From: Tetrapyrgos nigripes
Taxonomy: Eukaryota > Basidiomycota > Agaricomycetes > Agaricales > Campanellaceae
NCBI GenBank assembly: GCA_013368315.1
Contig: JAACJM010000115.1
Span: 1-64,000 of the forward strand
Length of the DNA: 64,000 bases
Reading direction: 5' to 3'
Shown here: piece after piece, positions 52,424 to 64,000 of the stretch
Layout of the letters: each line of letters begins with the position of its first letter
Numbering within the stretch: position 1 is the stretch's first letter
Position numbers and translations under genes: made by a program
Notes under the pieces: model-generated
Seen by the model: the letters and a program-made list of their open reading frames with translations, nothing else
What the model was told of the DNA's origin: nothing
Databases searched by the model: none

Positions 52424-55400
52424 ATGTCCTCTTCTGCAGTCATGGCTCTACCGCAACTACACAGCGCCGGTCCAACTAAAAAGACAACTGACTTGTATTT
52501 CAACAGCCATCTCCCATCATCATCTTCCTCTCGTACAATGATTGGCCCGCCCCCTTCCAACTACGATCCCAATACCGTCGCTCACATTCAGACCGAGCTC
52601 GAGGCCGAGCATGCCCAGCGCTCTTACCAGCAGTGGTGGAACAACTATGACCACCAGCAGCACCAGCAGCAGTTCACAGGCCCCACCAACGTCCATTCCT
52701 TGCCCAGCCAAAACCACTCCTTCACCTTCACAAACTCGTCGTACAACCCGTACACGGCGTTCCCTAATTCAAATTCAAATTCGACATTCTACAATACTCC
52801 TCCTCCTAATGCCTGGGGCAACGATGCCACGCTCTTCTCCACCCCAGCATCTCATTCGCAGGCCAGCCATTCATCAGGTTCTACTGGCTGGCCAGACGAA
52901 CCACTCTACAATAACCCTCCAGCGCCCATTAACAATGTTCCGGTCTTGTCGGTGTCGCCTCCACTTCCTCCAAGTGCGTCCTCTTCGCCCAGTCTCGGCC
53001 AACTCCAGCAGCAGCAGCAACAGCCGCAGACCCATTACTTCGATCTAGGCCATGGCGCGCCTCAAAGGCAGCCTCAGCCGACTTCTCAGCCCCAGACGCG
53101 AAAAGCTCGTAGATCCACACCGAATGCCTCGTCGCCTGCTGCCGCGACGTCCACATCCACGTCTAGAACTACTGCGAACAAGCGCAAACGCGGTGGTGCA
53201 ACGCGGAAGAGCCCTACTCAAGACAAGCGTGTTCGGATTTCGAACGCGAATGCCAGCGACTCTGATAGTGAAGATGACGACGACTATGATTTCGGTATCA
53301 GTGTTGGCGTCGGAGGGTTGACTGGGAGGAGTTCTGGTGCCAACGGCAAAGGAAAGTCTAGGTTGTAAGTACTGTCCTTCTGTCTCTTCTGCAAGCTAGG
53401 GACGCGTTGCTTACGGATTCATGTCTTTTTTTCTCCTCGCCTCATCATCCTGGCCGTTCGCATATGCTTCTCATTTGCCCGTCCCGTCTGGCTTTGTATT
53501 ATCCTGTACATCTCTGTCCAACCCGTCTCCTTACGCTTTCCCCATTTTTCTCCATGGCACCTCCATACTCATCCTGACTCTGACTGGCCCGCCATCACTC
53601 GCATTACTCATTCACCACCTGCATCTCATCGAACAATTGGACCCTTTCCTCATCAAACCTATTATGGCCAACCAATCATGATCCATTCCACCTTTCTTCT
53701 TTGACTTGTGACTTGGCGGCAAACTCTTTGGCCTTTACCGTTTCTGATGCTGTCCATCCTCCTCTTCTACATTTTGCGCCTTTGCGCCTCTACATCCTCT
53801 AATCTCTTCCTCTCCGCGCCGAAAAAAATCTGCCCAACCGATTTCTATTTTGTCTTATCTTCCTCGAATCCTTTATCTATATTGATTCCGGATTTGGATC
53901 GGTCATCTGTGCTCGGTGACCCACGTGCCCTCCGGTTTCCCTGACGAATCTGGCTAATACTCTGCTGGTTCTTCAACGATGACAACGACAACACAGACCA
54001 GGAGCATGTACTCACTGCAAGAAGCTCAAGGTGATTCTCTCTTCCCTTCCTGCCCTTGGTTTGTGCGCATATATGCACTTTTTCCCACCCACCTCCTTCG
54101 CCTCTCAACTCAAACAATCCTGTTTATATGTGCATATATGTTGAGCGATTATCTTTTTAATAGATGAAATGCGACTTTCCCGAAGACGACAATACCTGCA
54201 AGAGGTGTAAAACTGGTGGACATGTATGTATTGTCGAAGGGAGGAAACCTAGAACTGCCCCGAAGTAAGTGTCTTGTTTTTCTTGGCCTTAGTTGTTTTT
54301 CTTCTTCGTTTGTGGCACGTACCTAGATTCTTGGCTTCTTTGGTTTCCTTCCTTTCTTTCATTCTCTTTACTTCCCGCTTTCCATGCCTGGATGACCTTG
54401 CCACTGGCCCGTTTTCTTCGCTCTCTCCCTCTTTTCTTTCCATTTTTGAATTTATTTGGAATTCGGAGCTGGGAACGCATGGAGACAAAGAGACGGCGTT
54501 GGGACCCAATACACTCGTCGTCGCTTGCCGGCATCCCGTACGTGGTCAATGAAGGCAGTGACAGTACCATGTGTTGTTGCGTGTTTCGATTTTCGTTGGG
54601 CGCACTTTATAGCGAGAGAGAGGTGGCCGCCAGGGAATTCATGGAGCTGTTGGTAAGCTGTCCATCAGGTTGGAATGGAAATGGTCATCTTTTGCGGGGG
54701 AACGGCTGTATAAGTCGGTTTTTGGACGTTAGGTGATTTTATGTCGCCGGGTCTTCCCTCTCAAGGTGTACCTCGATATACCCACCGATGATAAGATGGT
54801 GGACGTCATTTGAATGATTGCGGGTAGCTCGAGCTTTAATCGGGTTGGAGGTGGATGGATTTGGACTCTTCAGTGCGAGAAAATTGGTGAATTGGTTGGA
54901 TGGATGGCTGAGTGGCTGTTGGACGCATGACCGACAACACCATCTCGGAAAAACGGAACTGCTTGTTCTGAATGTGGTCTTAGTCGAGCGATGATGGTTT
55001 GACAGGAAGAGGGCTTTCGAGTTCTCCGGAGACAAGGACGACCTTTATGGCTGTTCCACGCATATTTGGCTTGAGTTCTTCCGGTGAAGAATTAGGCGCG
55101 CCTATATGGGATGCGTAAGTGCAAAATGAATGGATAGATGTGGATGTGGATGTCCGGTGATGACAAGTGCGTTTATCCGTGGTAGTTGGATGGCCCAGGA
55201 TTGGATACAGGCGTTGGAGAATATACTGCGGCCATATACAGCCCTATAGGCGCGTGCCAAGGGAAGGTTTTAGTCCTGAGATATAGGACTTCGGAGGGTA
55301 TATATCTGCTGTGTGTGCCCATCTGGAAAAAAGTCATCTGGGAAGACCTGGATATCTTGTGTCGTCATTTGCGATCCTATGGCTGCGAACTATGACAAGG

Positions 55401-58400
55401 ACCATATGCCTTCGCCGTGGTCTCCAGCTGAGACTTCGTCTTCTTTGCCACCTCGTTCTTCTGTGACTTTGCCATCGCCTTGGTCACCTATTGAACAACC
55501 TTCCTCTTCTGCGTCTCCTCCCTCATCTTCTGCTTCTCCTGCCCCCTCTTCTCTTACTCTGTCTCCATATCCTTCACTGTCTTTATCTCAGTTGTCTCCT
55601 GACCTTCCATTTGACGATTTGCCTACCCCCAAACTTCTATCTTCCCCAACAACTGAATGCGAATGTAATGAACTAACCACTTCTTGCCCTTCTCCGTGTT
55701 ACAGTAAACGTGAATATCTCCTCGCCCAAATCAGGCAAAAGGATGCAATCATTGAGTCGCTGTTGAAACAGGTTAGTCAACCCGAGGAATTGTTAACATA
55801 AAGAGATTACTGACCGGGCCGGTTCCCTCTCTAGCTGCACAACCCCTACATCGCCACACCTCTCTCGATTGCTTCCTATCGTCTCGCTACCTCGCCTTCC
55901 GACTCTGGTAACAAGAACGTTCTCGCGTGGCTCGACCGTATGCAAACCTCTGTCCAATCTCAACAAGCTGCCGTCCAAGATGCTGTTAAAGGCCAAGCCT
56001 CAGTCCAAGGCGCCGGAGGATCTGGTGGTCCAAGCGCTTTTACCTTGATGAGGCAGTCTATTGCCAACGCAGAGAATAAGGGCATCGGGATCGACGGAAA
56101 CAAGAATAGGGAGGGGGAAGAGTCTGATGATGAGCAACAACAGTCGCCTGAGCAGTCATTCTCGGGCAGCAGCCCTGCGACGACCAAGGCTAGTCCGGCC
56201 AATGTTGCAGGCGATGAGGACGAAGCAACTGCGGATGATAAGCTTCAGACTCTTCCCGATTCGCATGTTCCCTTGGGTCTGCTAGCAAACTTGGCGTTGA
56301 GCAACAACAACAAAGCTAGGGCTGCGAAGAAGGAGGGGAGAGAGAGGGAAGAAATCTTGGCTGAAGAGGAAAACCTCGACGACGATAATGTGGTACGTCT
56401 GCTTCATCTGTGGGGCCTATAGGCATGAGTTTGACCGAGCGTCGTATATCAGGGTGTGGCAAACGAGACCTACTTTTTACCTGGTGAGGCCTTCAGCGTC
56501 AGTGGACTCGTTCCTGTATTGACTGATTGGGTGGTGTACATTAGGTCCAGCGACGGATCTGGATATACGAGCAACCATTATCGAGCAGCATAGTCCTCCG
56601 GACATCTTGGTGCATGGGTTGGTGACCCCTGATGATGTCGACAAGCTCTTTGATATGTGGGTGGCATATATAAACCTTTTCCTCTCGTATGCACGTGTTC
56701 TAATGATTTGTTTGTCTATCCTTCTGAAATTTCCAGATACTATAACAAGTGTAACGTATGTCATTGCTTTTTACTGGGTGCTGACTATCCTTGCTAATTT
56801 TGTCCCCTGTTTTTATTTATTGCGGAACATGACTGTTTCCTCGCAGCCCTTCATCTCGCTTTTGGACCCGGTGTTACACACTCCGGCTTCCACATTTGCA
56901 AGATGTCCGTTCTTGTTCACAGTTAGTGAGTATACTATGTCTGACTCACCCGCATCTTCCCTGAGCTAACCCAAAACCATCCTCCTCTCAGTATGCGCAA
57001 TTTCCTCCAGGTACTACGCTGAAAAGTCTGAGATATATCCTATTGCTATGCATTTTGCAAAACATTCCGCTGCAACTGCTCTCACCGATGGTTGGAAGTC
57101 TGTGGAGTTGTGCCAAGCATATATCTTAATGAGCATCTACTCCGTCCCAGCGAGGAGGTGGGAGGAAGATCGGAGCTGGTTGTATACCGGCCTCGCCATC
57201 AGGTTCGTTAGACTCTTCTCGCTGCAAGTCTATGATGGGCCATGCTCGGAGATTTTCACTCCGGAGATGGGGCAGCGTTTCTTCCATGGATGTTCCTCTG
57301 CTAAGCGACATTCTCCGTTTGCTGACATGTCTTCTAATAGAATCGCAACCGATCTTAACCTGCATCATCCACCAGCCACAAAACCTCAAGATGAGAGGCA
57401 AGAGCGAGAGATGTTGAACAGGATGCGAGTTTGGATGATCTGTTTCAATTTGGATCGCTCCACAGCGACACAATTCGGCAAACCATCAACAATTAAGGAG
57501 AATTTGTGAGTTGTTCTCCTCGAGTTCTAATATGTGGCTGGGCTGTTAACAACGTCATAATGTAGCTTCATCAGGAACTCGAAGGAATGGTACAAAAAAT
57601 CCAAATACAACCTGGCTGTAAGTTTACCCCAACGTCAAATCAGATTGTTAGGCTGACAGGGTGGATTGTTTAGCACGATGTGCATTTGTGCAGCTATTCC
57701 GCGTTGATGCGGATCTTGACATGTTTCCACGAGGAGATATTCTCTGACCCGAATTCGCCTAGCGGTCTGAACAAGGTGAGGATTGGTTCACCTGCCACTC
57801 GCACCTGTCTCGTCTCATCCCGTTTGTCCTCTGCAGAAAATCGACTTTAAGGAAGTCACTCTCAAGCACGACCGCTACCTCACTGAATACCACCAGGAAT
57901 GGACCAAGAGATTTAAGGAGGAATTACAACATGAAGGTGAGAACTAGTTGCGCAGTCGGAAACTTGAGTCGATCTCTTATTTCCCTTGCCTCCGCTGTCT
58001 TCAGATGAATCATCAGTCTTCCGATGCAAACTATTGCCTTTGTATGTAGAACTGCTCTTCTGTCTGGGACTGTATTGACAGAATTCATGTCCACAGCTAC
58101 GTGGCCTACTCTCGCCTCGTCATGTTCTCCTTCGGGTTCCAGCAAGCCTTCCAAAGAGGCATTCAGTCCCAGGACAATATTTTCTTCTCCAAGGTAGATT
58201 GGATGCCCTTCTATACGCCTCGGTGGCTGACATGGAGTTTAGTGTTTTGAGGCTGCCAAGGCAGTAGTCACGGAAATGCTGGAGGGGCTTGTTCCTACTG
58301 GATATGTCAAATACGCTCCTGATGGTGCGTAATGGACTGTTGATCGTGTACTGAGATTGACGAGTCGTGTATAGGTCATTTTGTCTTTTCGTCATTTGCG

Positions 58401-59227
58401 TCCGCCTTTTTACTCAAGGTCTGTGTCATGTCTCTTCGTCCTGTGGTCCTTGAGTTGACGGCTTTCATAGCTTCTCCGCCCGGAGTTCTCTCACCTCCTG
58501 AGGAGGGAAGACGAGAATGAAACGTTTGATCTCATTGGGCGAGTCATCCAGACTTTGAGCTCTTCTCAAATTGCTATCGACGACCGACACACTCCAAAAC
58601 TTTATGCGCGTTTCCTTGCCGGCTTGCTGTCCCGTCATCGTCGTGATGGAGGTGCAATGGTCGGCCGCTTACAGCCTCAACCCCCACTTCAGCAACAAGT
58701 GTCCTCTTCCGGTTCCTTCCCTCAGTCATCCTCCATGAGCACATTCTCTGTCTCAAATTCTCAAGGCTCTTCGCAGGGGCAGTCTCAGGGATCCCAACTC
58801 AACTTCCAGCACGAATCCTACACTCAGCAGTCGCTTGGCGAGAAGGTTACCAACAGCACCCCAGTCTACCGTCCAGAAATGAGCTTTACCGCGGGTGCTG
58901 GACCTATTCAGTTCGACAACGATGTCACTATGTTGAACGGGGATGGGAACCTGAGTGGGGACGATACACTGCTCGCTGCAATGCAGGCTGTTAATAACCC
59001 AGCTTGGTGGCAGAATATGATGATGCCCGGGTATGTTGCTCGTGATCTCGAGCAAAATACCAATGATTCTGACAGTAATGAATGATAGTTTCTCGTGGCC
59101 TGATCCTGCGTCTCCTCAATCCAACAAATCTAGCTCGCCTCCACCAAACTCGAATTACCAAAATGCTCCAGTCAGCATCAATCCATCCTACGGGATGTTC
59201 CATGCCCAACAACCTACGCTTTATTAG
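52424..59227 (+). CDS. priB: PriB-like Zn2Cys6 transcription factor
   Basis: A large nuclear regulator resembling PriB of Lentinula edodes. Exon 1 (52424-53366) encodes a low-complexity Gln/Ser/Asn/Pro-rich leader with a KRKR-type basic patch and an acidic run. After a 630-nt intron comes PGACTHCKKLK (53997-54030), then MKCDFPEDDNTCKRCKTGGH with VCIVEGRKPRTAP: six Cys in a clear zinc cluster. A 1.44 kb intron follows; then NKREYLLAQIRQKDAIIESL, a coiled coil for dimerisation. The middle domain reads VTPDDVDKLFD, YYNKCNPFISLLDPVLHTP, RSWLYTGLAIRIATDLNLH, RVWMICFNLDRSTATQFGKP and VAYSRLVMFSFGFQQAFQRG. The C-terminus is Gln/Ser-rich and ends HAQQPTLY at 59227. About 15 introns; no frame damage seen. 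Known PriB binds DNA and is linked to early fruit-body development; that role is carried over by homology. Confidence 0.9.
55313..55801 (+). other. Open frame inside the big intron, in frame with the coiled-coil exon
   Basis: A 162-codon frame, very Ser/Pro-rich (SPAPSSLTLSPYPSLSLSQL), runs through the acceptor at 55704 into KREYLLAQIRQ without a stop. It could encode a shorter isoform without the zinc cluster, started inside the intron. An ATG at 55380 lies in this frame. Confidence 0.3.
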
Positions 59228-59741
59228 CTTTGAAACATAATCTTGTGCTGTATGTATAACATTGCATTCTGCTCTGGCTTTGCTCTTCTATTTTGGACGT
59301 CTTTGAAGTGCGAGTCACTTGGAGAACTTGTTACGGATATCTTGCGCTCCATCGACTGAAATCTCTAGGTTATCTTACTACTTTATTTGTATTGTTTCCG
59401 AGTGCGTCCCTTCTATGATTTGTTATGCTTAGGGAAGAAAATTACCACCATACCGTGTACCATATACCTTATAGACTGCTAGGCGATCAGATTTAATCTT
59501 GGTTCGAATTCAAGGAGGTTACCGTGGCTTGGCTGGCGACCGGCCGGCATAGATCTCTAACTTGGTCATGATCAGCATGAGCATGATCAACGCTGGTCCG
59601 TACAGTAGCTTCTTGACCACAATTCACAATTATTATCAAATCCGACTTAACAATCTCGCAATTTGTTGCGAGCCTTCGCAATATCTCAATGTACTACATT
59701 AAAATGCTTCCTTGGACTTCCCTTCTTATCACTCGACCATC
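59228..59741. other. Intergenic region
   Basis: Tail of the PriB-like gene and promoter of the dioxygenase. A small dyad (TGATCATGCTCATGCTGATCA) occurs near 59567-59588 when read as complement. No gene. Confidence 0.4.
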
Positions 59742-61397
59742 ATGGTAGCTGCTCCCATTCCCTCTTTCCTTGGTTCTTTGAGTACCTTTCCCTCCTACGA
59801 CGAAACGCCTCATATCGGAACTCGTTTCCCTGACAAGTCGGTGCAATTGTCGAAAATCCTGAAGGCTCACAACTCGGACGAATTAATCAAAGACCTCGCA
59901 ACACTCATCTCCCACCGCGGTGTGGTATTCTTTTCAGACCAAGACTTGACTGTTGATGAGCAGCGAGAACTGGGAACGAGGCTGGGCGAGCTTTCTGGAA
60001 AACCAAAGTCGTCGACTCTACACAAGCATCCCATTTCTGAGGAAACTCCTGAGCTCAGTGGAGATATCTCCGTGATTGATTCTTCGAAGTGCGTCTGAAC
60101 AAGATTTCATTACACTATTTGATAACGATGCTGACCGTGGCTGCTAAGAGGTATTGCTCGCCAAGGCTATGTGCTCAACAGACTTGCTAGTAAGTTCCAT
60201 CTTTACGAGTGTCCCAAGCACCACGCTGACGATCGTGTTATCAAGGTAGTGGATGGCACGCGGATATCACATTTGAGCCTGTTCCTTCCGACTATGCGGT
60301 AGAACTGTTCCGATTTTTTGCCATCCAACATGCTAATCCGAACTGATAGATCCTGAAAATCCATACTCTACCGCCAAGTACGTGTTCCAAGGGAGAGTTG
60401 TCGTCATATTTTCTATGCTCATCTATCTAAATTATATCGCAGCTGGTGGAGATACGTTGGTCAGTTTACATGTATCTTTTGTTGCGAACTTAGATTCTTA
60501 TCTCTGCAACATTGATACACATGCAGTGGGCCAGGTCAGTCTAGAACCTAGCGTATGGTACACCGGCTGATAATCTAGTAGTGGATACGAGGCCTACGAC
60601 CGGCTCTCACCTGCGTTCAAGAAGTTTCTGGAAGGTCTTACCGCTGTGCATGATGGCAATGGCTTTGTTAGGGTCAGTGCTCCGCATTCTTTGCAATTAT
60701 TGCTGAACATTGAACGCCTCAATCAATGTAGTACGCAAAAGCAAATGGCATCAAGCTGCAAGACAACAGAGGCTCCCCGGAGAATACAGGCTCTGATCTG
60801 ATCGCGATCCAGTCAGTTATCATGTCAAAATGTTTTGAACTGAAGGCCTATCCTAACGATTTTGTACAGCCCAGTCATACGTACCAACCCAGTTACTGGA
60901 TTCAAGACGCTGTTTGTGAACAAGGGGTGAGTTTTGAGCCTGTGGCATTTTTGAATCGTCAAGTTCAAAGTTAACCATCTCTGCAGATTCACAAAGCGTA
61001 TTAGGGAACTCACTCCCGAGGAATCTGACAATGTCTTGAATTACCTTTTCCACCATATCTCGGAGAATCATGACCTACAGGTATATGCACGTAGGCTTGC
61101 GTACATATCAAGTCGCTGACCTTGATTCTTGACATATGACTGTAGGTGAGATACAAATGGAGCCTAAACGATATTGCTATTTGGGACAACCGTAGCACCT
61201 ATCATACAGCGACGTGAGTATAGTCTTGAATTGTTGTAATTGTATCACTGAAAGTCCCGAACTATGGTAGGAACGATTATGAAGGCGCTCGTCAAGGAAA
61301 TAGGGTTGTGAGCATTGGGGAGAAACCATTCTTTGATCCTCAGTCGCACTCTAGGAGAGAAGCTTTGGGCCTTTCAACCTTTTTCTGAACGAGTGAA
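59742..61397 (+). CDS. TauD/TfdA-family Fe(II)/2-oxoglutarate dioxygenase
   Basis: A non-haem iron oxygenase that would use 2-oxoglutarate and oxygen to hydroxylate or cleave a small substrate (taurine, sulfonates and phenoxyacids in known members). Read through about nine short introns: KDLATLISHRGVVFFSDQDL, DEQRELGTRLGELSGKP, GYVLNRLA, SSGWHADITFEPVPSDYA with the HxD iron ligands, LPPAGGDTLW, SGYEAYDRLSPAFKKFLEGL, PVIRTNPVTGFKTLFVN and WDNRSTYHTATNDY with the distal His, then the Arg that would bind 2-oxoglutarate in GARQGNRVV. All ligands are present and no frame damage is seen. I chose the ATG at 59742; an in-frame ATG at 59712 adds ten residues. The gene is convergent with the amino-acid transporter. 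The substrate cannot be predicted. Confidence 0.9.
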
Positions 61398-61643
61398 AAT
61401 GTTCAGTGTATTCAACGTGTATACTATTGATAGGCAAGGAATCGGATACGAGAGGATACCCTTCAGGATGCCAATGACCCCCATTACGCGTGGTAGCATA
61501 CAAGACTCGACTCAGTGAATGATACCTGAGTAGAACATCACAGAGAAGCCTCTGAAAAGGCTAAAAGGCATTGCGTCTCGTGTCATTGACATGAGGTATC
61601 TAATAAAGTTACAGGAAAACTCGAAACCTGTACTACACCCAAA

Positions 61644-63788
61644 TCATAATGCATTACTTGCGCAAGTAAAGACTCCCCCGACTGTCTGCGCATTATAGGA
61701 GTCAATAATAGATTGTATCGAAACCTACGATGAAAGAAAGAATGGTCCAGTGAGTATTGACTAGTAATTGGAAAGCGAAGTGTATGTAAGTGACGCACAT
61801 ATGTTCCAGCAATAAGGATATAAAATCCCAGCAAGATGAAGAAATAGTTCATCAAAGTCTCCGCGGACCGTAAAGGTCCTCTCCATCTTTCTTTCCCTGG
61901 ATAGAGTGATAGGTACGCCATAGCCCAGAAGATAAACCTTTTCACATTTACATGTCAGTCAGATAGACGCAACCCGAGACCAAAGATGGACCGCATACCC
62001 AAACCATCCATCAAACAACGAACTCATCAAGCTGAGCATATCAGAAAAGAAGGGGATGACCTCTGCGATAATGAAAGCAAAAACCCATGTTACGCCTACA
62101 ATTCCGACCCAAGTCGCCCAACCTATGAAAGTGTTGGAATGGAGGTGATGGGATTTGCGGAAGATGCGGAAGAAGATGAAGCGGGAGGTGACGGACTGTG
62201 GAGTATCATACAAGAGTCAAGCCAGACTTTAGCAAAGGGAACGGTAAGAAGAAGCCGGTTACTGACAGAATACAGAGAGCCCAGGAAAACAATCGTCGGT
62301 ATGGCGAAGGAAAAGGCAATTTTCTTGTAGGGCTCTTCTAGGGACCCGAATCCTGGAGAGGTCATGTATTGATTTCCTGTGCAGATCGTGAGCTCGACTC
62401 TACAATCAGAAAATACGGCGTAGCTCAACTTACCAACAAAATGGTACACAACGGCTCCGCAAATACTGAAAACGACGACTTCCGCCAGAGTCACAGCCCA
62501 TATAGCTGGATAGTGAAGGGAGCATTGAGTCTTTGGCATGATGCGATGTCATTGATGGAACGGACCTTTTGGAAAATCTTTCGGGTTCTTCATCTCAGCA
62601 ATAAACTATACAAACTCATATGTTGGACACGGACGGAGAGAACAGCGCATAGTGACGACTTACAGATGGAATCATGGCTTGCCCCTACTGAGTCGTCAGC
62701 ACAAAAAGAAGTTAACTAAAGAAATTAACACCAACGACTAGTGTGTAGGTTATATTAAGAAAGGCCGACATTCCTAAACAGGATATCAGAGAAAAACGAG
62801 TCACTTCATAACCCTGTAGACGTACCAGAAACAAAGGTCGTCCCACTGACAGGTATGACAGTAACAATTGGTTCACTTCCCGGGATATATCCAAATGGAT
62901 GGTCTTGAATACCAGCAAAGATGATGGCGAGTAAAACGGCGATGCCCATGGTTACGGCGGCGAAGACACCCATGCCTGACATTTGCTCCAAGGTACGGGG
63001 GAGGGAGATCACGAAACAAACAATAGCGGAGATTACCTGCGCAAAAGAGGGTCAGTCAATGACAACGAGCAGGACTGCCGACATACCATGAATACTGTTG
63101 TGCACTGAGCTGAGTTGGACAAGGTGTTGAGAAGTTTGGCACCGACCAAGACATGCAGAGCTACACGGAACAAGGTGAGTCACCGTCCACGCAAATCGTT
63201 AACTCGTAAAGCTCACCTTGGATAAAAGTATTGTTGAGTAGGAAGAAAACGGAGGTAATATTGTAGGCTATTTCTGAGCCTCCAAATAGTTCTCTGCCGA
63301 TATCAGGAATATCTCGTAGAGTTGGATGTGCGATGCAATACCGCCCTAGGATCAATGAAGTGTAGAGTACCGTGCCAGCAACCTTTCAGCGTGTATAAGA
63401 TGAGATTAAAGAGGTTCAGGAATTAAGCCTACAGCCACTGTAACGATGATTCCAGGAACCAATCCCAATATCGAGAATGACCTAGTGTGATAGATAAGCA
63501 CAACGATAGATCCAGCATGGGCAAGTTCTACGCACCAAGGAAAAGAGAGAATGGCAAGACATATGTACTCTGAAAAAAGTAGTGCCGCAGTCTGAAATCT
63601 CTAAAATTAGCCTCTTCTGGACACATAGATATGGAACGCACCTTCTGCCACGAACACGTCCTATACTGGATAGCATGATCCTGCTCGCGAGCAATCTGAA
63701 TGCCGACGCTGTCCTGCGACGACGAGTCGCTTTCTACTCCATTCTCCACGTCGAATTTCTTCTGGGCATTCACGTCTTCAAAAGACAT
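61644..63788 (-). CDS. AVT-type amino-acid transporter (Aa_trans family)
   Basis: A vacuolar-type amino-acid/auxin permease with about eleven membrane helices. It starts MSFEDVNAQKKFDVENG (63788), followed by an acidic cytosolic tail, SWQKTAALLFSEYICLAILS and FPWSFSILGLVPGIIVTVA. Further blocks: YTSLILGRYCIAHPTLRDIP, ELFGGSEIAYNITS, LSNSAQCTTVFMVISAIVCF, QMSGMGVFAAVTMG, FLNITYTLVGQAMIPSFIAE, MKNPKDFPKAIWAVTLAEVV, FGSLEEPYKKIAFSFAIPT, GWFGFIFWAMAYLSLYPGKE and a last helix before QTVGGVFTCASNAL. About ten short introns, all GT..AG, with no frame damage; in the AVTLAEV exon a 60-nt intron removes an apparent stop. Substrate class inferred from the family: neutral or aromatic amino acids moved across the vacuolar membrane. 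Confidence 0.9.
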
Positions 63789-64000
63789 GATAGTCGTAAG
63801 GAGGGCGAATCCAGGGAGCAAAGTAACACAGAGATGACAGCTCAAGGTTTTCAATAATGATGCGCTCCTTTGAACTCACGTCATTTCCTTTATCTTTGAC
63901 GCAAGAGCGGCTGGTAATACAAATTTCAATATCATCAGACTTGTGGAGGATTTTTGTCAATTTGATGAATTTCTGGACGTAGATCCTTTGGTAAAAAAAG

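Noticed and set aside
53421..54736. Several open frames between the first exons of the PriB-like gene
   Set aside because: They lie in the 630-nt and 1440-nt introns, are CT-rich, and show no protein features; only the 55313-55801 frame was kept because it joins the next exon in frame.
62480..62560. Apparent stop codon inside the AVT transporter
   Set aside because: A 60-nt GT..AG intron removes it and restores DFPKAIWAVTLAEV, so the gene is intact.
1..64000. CRISPR arrays, operons, bacterial-type promoters, and tRNA or rRNA genes
   Set aside because: The DNA is of intron-rich fungal type; I saw no spaced direct repeats of CRISPR kind and no complete tRNA cloverleaf. A tRNA search program would be needed to exclude tRNAs fully.

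Overview
The window looks like nuclear DNA of a mushroom-forming basidiomycete (Agaricomycetes, probably Agaricales). Genes are cut by many 45-75 nt GT..AG introns, there is a homologue of the mushroom regulator PriB, the Zn2Cys6, MFS, TauD and DUF455 families are of fungal type, and a 20 kb island is full of chromovirus (Ty3/gypsy) and other mobile DNA. I place it no more finely than that.

Layout. 1-8.2 kb: 5' end of an MFS transporter (minus), a decayed dienelactone hydrolase, an acetoacetate-decarboxylase-fold protein, a stand-alone class II diterpene cyclase with a DADD motif but an apparently shifted reading frame, a small palindromic MITE, and a C2H2 zinc-finger regulator. 8.2-31 kb: a gene-poor mobile-element island. 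Its core is a complete chromodomain gypsy element (10951-23693) with LTRs and a 5-bp target duplication. Three elements are inserted in it (in one LTR, in the RNase H region, in the reverse transcriptase), and one of these carries a hAT-like element inside it. A second gypsy gag, also interrupted, follows. 31.5-45 kb: a Zn2Cys6 regulator, a zinc alcohol dehydrogenase and an MFS exporter read divergently from a shared 0.4 kb promoter, and an NAD(P)H quinone/enoyl reductase-like gene whose last exon is split by a very young 1.6 kb gag-only LTR element. 45-64 kb: a Rieske-DUF455 fusion, a chitinase fragment, a 4 kb gene-less stretch, the PriB-like regulator, a TauD/TfdA dioxygenase and an AVT-type amino-acid transporter.

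How the genes may work together. The cyclase, two oxidoreductases, an exporter, a hydrolase and two pathway-type regulators could be parts of a diterpenoid locus that mobile DNA has pulled apart. No P450, prenyltransferase or class I terpene synthase is visible, so this is only a suggestion. The strongest unusual observations are the gag-only miniature LTR element with identical 144-bp LTRs and a visible tRNA primer site, the multi-level transposon nest with its 8-bp-TSD hAT element, and the near-exclusive arginine-to-TGA pattern of stop codons in the gypsy pol gene, which points to CpG deamination. Several left-half genes instead show single-base length changes, often in short base runs. These may be sequencing errors or true decay, and only reads can tell.
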